Below, piece by piece: positions 56,187-64,000 of a stretch of DNA of 64,000 nucleotides. The stretch spans positions 124,001-188,000 of the forward strand of contig SMMW01000019.1 in NCBI GenBank assembly GCA_004794655.1, written 5' to 3'. The notes under the pieces are model-generated. The model did not search any database. It saw only the letters and a program-made list of their open reading frames with translations, and was not told the origin of the DNA. The DNA comes from Marisa cornuarietis. Its lineage: Eukaryota > Mollusca > Gastropoda > Architaenioglossa > Ampullariidae. The translations under genes were made by a program, and so were the position numbers. The stretch's first letter is position 1. Each line of letters starts with the position of its first letter.

Positions 56187-56600
56187 TATTCCGAAACACA
56201 CCTAGCTTCCTCAGGTGAACGACCATAACCACAGATCCACTCCCCAGGTAAGAGTTGAAGGTTGGTGGTGGTGGTGGGAGGGGGGAAGGGGGAAGGGGAG
56301 GACTTGCAAAGTTACTGGGTGAGGCGTATAAAAAAAAATCCCGCACTCTCCGGACGGACGACGGGCTGGAAGGGGACTAATCCACTGAACTGCGCTTTGA
56401 AACGCCACGGAAAAGCCGCCTAAAAGGCTAGCCTGACTGACAGCGCCCACTGGTGGCAGGCAGGAAGGTAGGAAGGAAAACACAAGCGGCGCTCGGCCCA
56501 CCTGTCAGGCCAGTCATATTGTACAGCATACCTGGCGCACGTCTCTCCCCTCGCACCCTACCTGTTTAGCGCGCCGAGGGTTTGTTGCACGGCGAATGTC
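56187..56600 (-). promoter_or_regulatory. Probable 5' UTR and promoter region of gene A
   Basis: Upstream of the ATG the DNA becomes richer in CG (for example GCGCGCCGAGG complement near 56570). No TATA box was identified on the minus strand in the expected place. A G-rich (A/G) tract at 56268-56301 (plus) is pyrimidine-rich on the transcript strand. The extent is a guess. Confidence 0.3.
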
Positions 56601-56750
56601 ACAACAGCAGAAGTCTTGCGTGACTGCAACAGGTTACTGGGACAATGGCAGGACAACAACCTTGAGTATACAGCCTCAGTTAAAGAGACAGTTATTTCAG
56701 CCATACCTTTGTTGCTAAGGAGGTCGATATGATTTTAGCAGTGATTTCTT

Positions 56751-56817
56751 TTTTGACAGTTGCCTTTGCGAACTAGAACGCCGCTGGCGTTCTAGTTCGC
56801 AAAGGCAACTGTCAAAA
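56751..56817. repeat. Perfect inverted repeat: 32-bp arms, 3-nt loop
   Basis: The left arm 56751-56782 starts TTTTGACAGTTGCC and ends AACTAGAACGCC. The right arm 56786-56817 is its exact reverse complement; the loop is GCT. No mismatch was found in any of the 32 pairs. The similarity stops abruptly on both sides. Intergenic, about 0.6 kb upstream of gene A. Confidence 0.95.
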
Positions 56818-56819
56818 TC

Positions 56820-58028
56820 CAGGGGCTAGTCACAAGTGCGATGGAGACTACCGGTATCTAAAGAGTATCTTGGTCTGTATGGAAATTATCCAACTTATTT
56901 TCGGCTTATTTATTGTCCGGTGTATGTATCTGACTAGTGTCTAAATGTATCTAATAAAAATCTAGATATACATGGTGGTTATCGTGACGGCGCTTGACGG
57001 TGTGTCAGCTAGTCGTTAGATGTATAGGGTGATTATCTCTTGCATCTAATTAAATGTCTAGGCATATCTACTGTCTCTCCATAGATGAAATAAACTCGTC
57101 TATAGTGGCTTCACATGCGGGAATCTCGTCAGCACCTTTATGGATGCTGTGGCGGTTGCTGGCTATAATAAGTCGATTAGAGAAAGTGTGGGTCACAGCT
57201 GTGACCACAGACACCTAGCAAGGTATAGCCTCATCTTGACGGTTGATGTCAACGTGCTGCAATCGATACAGTAGTCCAGGTGTTTTGGCATTGATTACCG
57301 GATGTGTAGCAGGCTTGCCCTATACCTGTTCCTCTACACAACGTGTAGGTGAAAATTCTGGGCATAGAGCTCGGCAATGAGTGTGATCCGTATGAAGGAA
57401 TCGAAAACTGGTGTCGAACCCAAAGCGTTTCTTGTCCTGATTTGCAATATTCGTTATACTGTATAAAAAGTTACGCTGAGGTCGATATACTTTAATCATA
57501 AAATACAAGAAAGACTCTAAAAAGGCCAAACAGATAAAACCTGATAACTATGGCAATTCAAAGAAACTGCACTGTCAGGTCACGTCATGGGAAAGTGAGG
57601 TAAACGCACGAGCGGGTGCACTGTGTGTGTGTGTGTGCATAATGCTGTGTGTGTGTGTTTTGTGCGCATTGCCCCTCTTTCTCCCTTGTTCATACGCCAC
57701 TGGGTGATGCAGTGCGGACTGTGTGGTGAGAGGTCTTTTTGACTATCTTTGAAATGTATCACACAAGTAACAGTATCACAGTTAGTCGCTGGAAGGAAGA
57801 TAATCGTCTGGACGATGGCTGACGACGATGGTCCTTGAGTGACGAAGGCGTCCTGGCCACACCTTCCTTGATTTGGTATCTCCCTCCACAATCGCAGCAG
57901 TCTGTGTGTGTGTGTGTGTGTGTTTTCAGAGAGAGAGAGGTAAAGAAAGTGTCTATTTCTTTGTTTGTTTATAAAAGTATAAACATACTGTTGTGCATAT
58001 GTATCTATAAGAGAAGCACTATTGTGTG

Positions 58029-58079
<51 letters not shown>

Positions 58080-59990
58080 ATATTTATTTAAGAGAAGCAC
58101 TACACCTATCTGTTGTGACATGTATTCAGAGACAGCAATACTTGTTTGGTTCCATCCCCCATGATGCCACTGCTAGTAGCAAACGATGGGATACAAAACC
58201 TCTTGGGAGAAAACTTCTACAGAAGTGCAAAAGGAGGAAAATATTCCACAGTAAGAAAAGTGCAAAATATTATGTAAGCAGTGAATAGACAGCAACAATT
58301 TTTCGTAGAAACGAACTAAGTGAGATCATATTCTGCAGAAGTCAATATTTGCCTGTACAATACGGTACATAACAGCACAGTACAGAACAATTTATTGGTG
58401 TGCCATGGAGAGGCCGTGTTGAGGCACCTGTCTCTCATCTGATCTATACAGTTTAATTACAGCATAAATATATTGGGTACAACATATGTCTTGCACCACC
58501 CGGTCTTCGCATGCTCACCGCCTGCTTTATCTCTGTGCACACTCGGAGACACGACTGCTACTAATTACAGACCCTCGCAAGCGTTCAATACAAAAACAAA
58601 AACGCAAAATCCTTTTTAAAATTAAGAAATTTTTTCGTAACATACAGATAATGAGACATTGCAGGTTCAAACGATCCCTAATTGCACGTCTGGTGAAGGC
58701 AACAGGAGAGGGTGTCACGACAACAACGGCGCAGGTTCACAGTAAAGCCCCCGTCACACGGCATGACTTTTAACCTGAGTACACCCCCGGTAAAGGCAAA
58801 AGTGTTCCGGCCACAGCTGTCTATTTTCGCTGTAAAAGTAATCATATATGGCTCGACTGACACGAGCATTGAAAGGTCGAGCCCAATAATTTTTCTGGTC
58901 AAAAAGGTGTCAGGCTGTAGTTACAAATGTCCATACAGTCACCTCCTACAGCAGCAAGGTCTGTTGTTAGTCTTTGTACAGCTGCTACACTAGTCACCAA
59001 ATGCCTTGACCTCGTCTTACTGCGGATGGTGGATCTTGTGTGTTGAGGTGGTCTTATCCCCGTGAGTTCAGTTGGTCATGATGTATGTGGTGTTGATCAT
59101 GATGTGGGTTGTGTTGAGTCGGTATCTTTGTGGCTGGTTGTTTATATTACAAAACAAGAGTATTGATGTGGTCCTGTTGGGCTGTAGCGATCTGGCTTTG
59201 TGACCGTGTATTGATCTGGTCATGGATGATAGGCTATGCTACAGACACTGATGTACTCAGTTTGAGGTGAGATGATCTCGGCATGGTGGGGTGCTTGTAA
59301 CTAACACTCTGCAATGAGTTTGAAAGAAATGAACTGTTAATATTCACTCTCAAGGACGTGGAAATAATGGACTCATCACTTACTTTGTGCAGTATTAAAA
59401 GACAACACTCAGTCTTGACAGTCTGTATCAGCAATTTTTACGGTTTTTGAAAAAGCTACAGGTTGCACTTACCATTCGCGGTTTTATTTGTGGGTGTGAT
59501 ATCAACAATTACATAGAATGTTAGTTCTAGTTTTTCGGAATATTAACACCACGCACGTCTATATTATCGATGTTTTTTTATTATACAAAGTGCATTATTT
59601 TATTTTTGTGTGTTAAATAGTTAAATGTAAACAAGAGTATTACGAGTTAAAGTGTGGGGTTGAGGAGACTTGAGGTTGAGCTATTTGCGGATTTTTTGAC
59701 ATTTGCGTGTGTTCCTACCTCCCTCTTCCCCGCCAGTACTGAGGTCCGACTGTCATACAAATCCAGTCAAACTGCTGTTTTCGCAACAGTAGAGGAAAAT
59801 GACTTTTTCCAAAAAGAGCTTTCATTAAGGGCTTTCCCAAGACCCAACATATGGACGGGCGTGTGACCCAGTCTGGCAAAGTTTTATACAACATTTATGT
59901 AACAACTCCATAAAACTTGCTTCGTCTATATTTGTCTGAAGAGAAAATGTGTGAACACTAGATGATTCCTACATTATAACTACACGATCC
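56820..59990. other. Intergenic region between genes A and C, no gene recognised
   Basis: Holds several (GT)n and (GA)n tracts and short ORFs in competing frames. At about 58746-58790 AAAGCCCCCGTCACACGGC looks like a transposon end but no partner end was found. CATGATGCCACTGCTAGTAG at about 58159 resembles a block in the Harbinger-like copies (17960, 43755). No exon recognised. Confidence 0.4.
58037..58078. repeat. (GT)n microsatellite
   Basis: TATATATA followed by a GT run of about 40 bases. Confidence 0.95.
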
Positions 59991-60002
59991 TTATATTGGG
60001 AG

Positions 60003-60195
60003 GAGGAGGAAGTGATTGGTGTTTCACGCCAAACAAGCAACTAAGGCTATGTGACGGAAAAGCGGCCAGCCTTGTAAACAGACCCCACCTGCAGAGAAAG
60101 AGCAGCCTGTCTAAGACGAGATCCGAACCCAGGACAACCAATCCTCACTGTATTTGTGACAGGCGCTAACCGTCGCGCCACCGGACCGACCTACG
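60003..60195 (-). mobile_element. tRNA-derived SINE, best copy
   Basis: Minus strand from 60195: GGTCCGGTGGCGCGACGGTT then AGCGCC, an A-box-like element (TGGCGCGACGG), then about 35 bases on CCTGGGTTCGGATCTCG, a B-box-like element (GGTTCGGATC against the GGTTCGANTCC consensus). This spacing is that of a tRNA-like pol III promoter. It is followed by a unique tail shared with the 44205 and 30050 copies (AGGCTGGCC, TAGCC). Hence a tRNA-derived SINE rather than a functional tRNA. Confidence 0.8.
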
Positions 60196-60199
60196 AACC

Positions 60200-60685
60200 T
60201 TACATGATCACTATATGATCTCTACCTCAGAAAATGCGATGACTCCCTTTTTTCACTGCGTCCCACCCCATCAACCACGTTGATGTCTGTTAAAAATCCT
60301 TCCAGTAACACACGATTGTGTCCTTCCTCATCTTCGACCCATTGTGTTTATATTGTGTTTATATTCCTTTTTCATTCCATATACACACCTCAACCACCAC
60401 CCCTGTCATTTACTTTGAATCCTTCTTAATTCTTTGTGATCTACCAAGCGGGCAGATAAGGGGATTAACAGGGTTTGCTGGTATCAGATAGATATGGTAA
60501 AGCCGGATGACCCAAACAGCTGGGTTGTCTGGATTTAAGTGCAGCCAAAGCCTACATGGCGGGTGGATGAAATATTTCAGTCGTCATATCTTGTCAGTAT
60601 TTGTAATATCTGGACATAAACGACACCGGGAAAACACTCAGGACGGCTCTGTTTTTAGCTCTTGTACCTCAACGTGATAAACAGT
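60200..60685. other. Intergenic sequence, no gene recognised
   Basis: Short tandem GTGTTTATATT pair near 60345-60367 only. Confidence 0.45.
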
Positions 60686-60689
60686 TGAA

Positions 60690-60900
60690 CTGCACCGTGC
60701 TACATGTTTGAACATCACTGTGCTAGACAGTTGGAATCACTGTGTTAGACAGTTGGACATCACTGGGCTAGACAATTGGACATTGCCATGCTAGACAGTT
60801 GGACACCACTGACCTAGACACTAAACACCATTTTGCTACACAGTCGACCTCACCATGGTAGACAGTGAAACGCCATTTAATCTTTGCTAGACAGTCACAC
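60690..60900. repeat. ~25-bp tandem repeat (CTAGACAGTTGGACATCACTG)
   Basis: About eight degenerate copies of GCTAGACAGTTGGACATCAC. It lies just beyond the 3' end of gene C and may be part of its 3' UTR. Confidence 0.8.
60876..60881 (-). terminator. Candidate poly(A) signal of gene C
   Basis: ATTAAA on the minus strand, about 180 bases beyond the TAA at 61063. It is the commonest variant of the poly(A) hexamer; single and unproven. Confidence 0.3.
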
Positions 60901-61062
60901 TTTGATGGCCTTACTGCAACGTAAGCGGCAGTTCTGACTGTCGCCTAGTCCAGTACTGCCCACAGTCAGTCCGCAAACATCCTGACCAACAGGTCCTCTA
61001 CATCGTCAGCTCCACGAGGTAAGACGAGGCAACATGTGCTGTCAAGGAAACGCCCCTGGTTT

Positions 61063-62132
61063 TCACAGATTGTTATCCTTCTGATTGTCTTGCGTCGTCA
61101 GCAAGGCATCTCGCTCGCCAGTGACCTCATCAGCTGCAAGTCTTCTGCTGTTCACTCGGCCATGGCTGGTGCCACTCCTGTTGCGGTCTTGCCAGTTGCC
61201 TGAAATCATGGCGCCCGCATCAAGAACACCTTCAGGTGGTCCAGCAAAGTCACATTCACGCACCTGATGTGGGTTCCGGTCAGGGTCGCAGCAAAACATC
61301 GCCTTCCACTCTAAGGGCGACTTATCACTGCTAACGATCTCCACGCTCTGTCGCTCAACGATGTCGTCACTGCACAGTGGTGTCTGTAGTAAACAGTGCG
61401 AGGAGGAATGGGTGCCCGCTGACATCCGACTGCGGGGTGACACTGGTAGCAGTCTGTCAGGGGCTGTCGTACTGTGGGTCGGCATTAGCAGCAGTCTGTC
61501 AGGGGCTGTCGTACTGTGGGTCGGCATTAGCAGCAGTCTGTCAGGGGCTGTCGTACTGTGGGCCGGCATTGGCAGCAGTCTGTCGGGGGCTGTCGTACTG
61601 TGGGTCGGCACTGCCAGCAGTTTGTCAGGGGCTGTCGTACTGTGGGTCGGCATTGGCAGCAGTTTGTCAGGGGCTGTCGTACTGGGGATCGGCATTGGCA
61701 GCAGTTTGTCAGGGGCTGTCGTACTGTGGGCCGGCACTGCCAGCAGTTTGTCAGGGGCTGTCATACTGTGGGCATGCACTGGCAGCAGTCTGTCAGGGGC
61801 TGTCGTACTGTGGGTCGGCATTGGCAGCAGTTTGTCAGGGGCTGTCCGACTACTGGGGGTTCGCCTCACACTATCGGCCCGAGGCCGAATGCCTCCTCTA
61901 GTTCCTTCCTGCGGGAAACGTGCGGCTGCGGAGAGTAGCTGAGCATCCGCAGACACGCCCCCAGAGCCTGTCTCCAAACTAAGGGAGTCAGAGGAGGAAG
62001 AAGATGTCCCGAGAAGAAAGCGAAGGTAATGCTTGTGCTCTGTTGTAAATTTGTTTCGATCAGTTTCTCGGTAGAACTGCTGGATGCTCTCAACTTTGGT
62101 CTCCTCCGATTCGTGCTCCAGAGTTAAGGAAA
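61063..62132 (-). CDS. Gene C last exon with ten 14-residue repeats
   Basis: The acceptor TTGATGTTGCAG precedes 62132 and the frame is open for 355 codons to a stop. After SSSSSDSLSLETGSGG comes a block of ten copies of TAPDKLLPMPTHST-like units (TAPDRLLLMPTHST and others). The unique tail includes EWKAMFCCDPDRNPHQVREC and ends ALLTTQDNQKDNNL. The 42-bp unit keeps frame in all ten copies and substitutions keep the T-A-P-D-(K/R)-L-L core, which suggests selection on the protein. Plus-strand ORFs here are antisense shadows of the repeat. Confidence 0.75.
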
Positions 62133-62361
62133 CTGCAACATCAATGTTTTGTTTGATTCCTCTCAAATAAATTATTTTCATGCAGAAAAACATAATTCTG
62201 ACAGAGAGCAACAAGATTTTTGAATTTCGTCCGTCTGGTCAAAAAAAAAAAACAACAAAAAAACAAAAACCGCCACGTCATCACACACTCAACCATGAGT
62301 TCATGTACACGTGACCAGGAAATCTCTAGCCACGTGACCGTCATCTCATCGTCAATCACAC

Positions 62362-62448
<87 letters not shown>

Positions 62449-62700
62449 ATAAGCATGGTTCTTTACCTCTGCAAGAACTTGACGCTACCGTCTGCAACAG
62501 AAAAAAGTTCTTTAAGTACCAAAAATTAGGGAAACAGGTGAGTGAAAATTGTGTGTAACTAATCCATATAATTTTCTTGCAAAGTGTAGGGGTATACACG
62601 TGTAAAAGACACTCTACCTGCCTGATATTCAACATTGTCCACGTACCTTCGTGTGCTCTGACGTTCTCTTGGAACAGACCAGAGTCAACGCTTTCCGCAC
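61063..62700 (-). CDS. Gene C: unrecognised protein with 14-residue repeats (3' part)
   Basis: Two minus-strand exons, 62700-62647 and 62132-61063, join in phase 1 and run to a stop at 61063. The joined sequence goes from ENVRAHE into VSLTLEHESEETKVESIQQF, acidic and helical, then a Ser-rich stretch and the repeat block. Upstream exons must lie at higher coordinates. No domain recognised; the composition suggests a largely disordered protein. A 25-base candidate exon between them would break the frame. Confidence 0.55.
61443..61858 (-). repeat. 42-bp coding minisatellite, ten copies
   Basis: The plus view of the unit is GGGCTGTCGTACTGTGGGTC then GGCATTGGCAGCAGTTTGTCAG. Ten head-to-tail copies without indels. 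Open in all frames used on the plus strand too, hence three long false ORFs at 61361-61942. Confidence 0.95.
62361..62448. repeat. (TCTA)n microsatellite
   Basis: About 22 uninterrupted TCTA units (88 bases) between gene C exons. Confidence 0.97.
62647..62700 (-). CDS. Gene C penultimate exon
   Basis: The acceptor CTTTGGACAG precedes 62700 and the donor CACGAAG/GTACGT follows 62647. In the frame that fits the last exon it reads AESVDSGLFQENVRAHE, 54 bases, phase 1 in and out. Confidence 0.55.
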
Positions 62701-62788
62701 CTGTCCAAAGAGGAAATCTTGTCAGCGAAAAGAATAATTTCACAGCCTGTTCACGCTATTTTCATTAATGTGGTGAGGTATTTTCAGT

Positions 62789-62838
62789 ATAACACACACA
62801 CACACACACACACAAACACACACACGCACACACACAGG
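62789..62838. repeat. (CA)n microsatellite
   Basis: CA run with AAAC and CG interruptions. Confidence 0.93.
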
Positions 62839-62999
62839 GGAAAGAGAAGGGAGGAGGCCTGACAAGTAAGTTAAGAAGAATAAAAGTGTATCACAGCAGA
62901 CGCTATAAAGAAAAGAAACAGATAAAGTAGCTACGAATGTGTTGTTCTTCAGGAATATAGGATAACACAGAACTTATTGCGGAATCTGTGTTCTGCAGT

Positions 63000-63225
63000 A
63001 GTGAAGCCGTAGCAAATTTATTGATTATATTTTGTCAGCAGTGTTATAAGGAGCTAAAGTGGTTTACTGATAATATTCTGTCAGTAGACACGTAAAGAAG
63101 TAGAGTGGTTTACTGATTATATTTTTTCAGTAAGGAAAGTAAAGTAAAGTAAAGAGCTAGAGTGGTTTACTGATAATATTCTGTCAATAGATATTTACAG
63201 AGCTAGAGTGGCTTACTGAAAATAT
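63000..63225. repeat. ~58-bp tandem repeat (GTGGTTTACTGATAATATTCTGTCA)
   Basis: Four copies of a unit containing AGAGTGGTTTACTGATAATA then TTCTGTCAGTAG; a GTAAAGTAAAGTAAAG stutter lies at 63137-63152. Confidence 0.8.
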
Positions 63226-63469
63226 TCTGTTATGATATTAAAGTACATGTATGAACAATACTATTTATAGCAGCAGCTGTAGTGAAAGTGTGTCAATGAC
63301 GTCAAATTAATAGTCACCAGATGTTGACGTCAGAGAGCGGCCATGTCTGTGTGGCGCTAACAACAACAGACGACCGGTGAAAAATCATTTGGAATAACAA
63401 AAGAATAACCTTCTTATTCTGCCGTCCAACGGAGGAGAGCGTTTAAAGAAAGTAATGAAGAAGACAACG

Positions 63470-63780
63470 TTCCGTCAAGTCACTGAAAATCCGCTGTGAG
63501 CCGAGTACAGAGAAGTATAGTTGTGTGACAGTCTTCTCAAAAAGAAAAAGTTCATTCAGTGAAAGCTCGCTGTGAAGGATCGAGTGAGGAGATTTATATT
63601 TGTGTGACGGTAGTATTCCATGCAGTTTATTAAAGTGACCAGTGATCTTACTTTGTGTACTTGAGGAACAGTGTATGAACGCCGTCTGACTAAAGTATAT
63701 GATTGTATTATGGCTAGTATGAACACTATCTGGAATTGCCCTTGTGGATGAATAAAGTTGTATTTGTATTGTTTCTGTGA
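63470..63780 (+). mobile_element. Possible retroelement tail
   Basis: GCCCTTGTGGATGAATAAAG with TTGTATTTGTATTG at about 63736-63770 resembles the 3' ends of non-LTR elements (AATAAAGTTxTATTTGTATTG). Upstream, two ~60-bp units (CACTGAAAATCCGCTGTGAG and CAGTGAAAGCTCGCTGTGAA) form an imperfect direct repeat. The minus-strand ORF at 63443-63928 over this region has no motif. Confidence 0.35.
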
Positions 63781-64000
63781 AACCGATAGCGACGAGAGAA
63801 CAAGGGGGATACTGTGTGCCAAGAGTGAGATTCCAAGACAGTGGGTACAAGTTGGATCTGAATGGAACTATTTCTGTGAGTGTGATTAGCATCCTTGATG
63901 GCCTTCCCTGTGTTGAGTTGGTGAACATTTTTAATTATTCGTTATTCATTGTTATAATAATTGTCTTTTGTGCTTATTATAAAAAAAACAAGAACAGAAC

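Noticed and set aside
58746..58790. Transposon end with CCCCCGTCACACGG
   Set aside because: No inverted partner end or target duplication could be found nearby, so it was not listed as an element.
60110..60195. Functional tRNA gene
   Set aside because: A- and B-box-like elements are present but no full cloverleaf can be drawn, and the sequence continues into a SINE body shared with other copies.
61361..61942. Three long overlapping plus-strand ORFs
   Set aside because: They are antisense frames of the 42-bp coding repeat of gene C; all frames stay open because the unit has no stops.
63443..63928. 161-residue minus-strand ORF
   Set aside because: It overlaps a probable retroelement tail and an imperfect duplication, has no motif and no splice context.

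Overview
The window is animal nuclear DNA. Coding sequence is split into short exons with GT/AG borders and compatible phases. It lies in long introns full of microsatellites, minisatellites and decayed transposons (CR1/L2-type LINEs, a tRNA-derived SINE family, PIF/Harbinger-like and hAT-like DNA elements). Nothing looks bacterial or viral. The repeat style suggests a lophotrochozoan, most likely a mollusc; that is an impression from style, not a proof. All three recognisable genes are on the minus strand, so transcription runs from high to low coordinates.

Gene C (61063-62700, 5' end not found) is an unrecognised protein. Its last exon carries ten in-frame copies of a 14-residue repeat. Gene A starts at the ATG at 56186 and has thirteen exons with perfectly matching phases down to 34759. 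It encodes an EPS15/intersectin-like endocytic adaptor of about 515 residues: two EH domains, a long coiled coil, one DPF and one NPF motif, an acidic patch and a second short coil. It either stops at 34741, with AATAAA signals near 34200, or splices onward. Gene B covers 29618 to 1989 and continues past the left edge. It has six phase-compatible exons for at least 864 residues of mostly disordered, Ser/Pro-rich protein with an IEKEIRLALEREE helix resembling the C-terminal region of the MISP/AKAP2 group. A and B may be neighbours or parts of one larger gene; the phases at the junction do not settle it and slightly favour two genes.

Layout: 1-2650 last visible exon of gene B and its downstream side; 2651-20293 a 17.6 kb intron holding LINE pieces, a hAT-like element, a CRE/AP-1-bearing minisatellite, GC-rich blocks, a possible plus-strand 5' exon and a damaged coding stretch, and a Harbinger-like copy; 20294-23009 the main exon cluster of gene B; 23010-29498 an intron with a 51-bp minisatellite and a CR1/L2 LINE; 29499-34740 the A/B boundary; 34759-56186 gene A; 56187-61062 intergenic, with a perfect 32-bp-arm hairpin; 61063-62700 gene C; 62701-64000 repeats.

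I found no new defence, mobile or regulatory system. The most unusual items are the near-perfect hairpin at 56751-56817, the minisatellites that begin at 3' splice sites, the 17 kb / 42 kb Harbinger-like pair, and the open question of whether the EH adaptor and the MISP/AKAP2-like protein form one gene.
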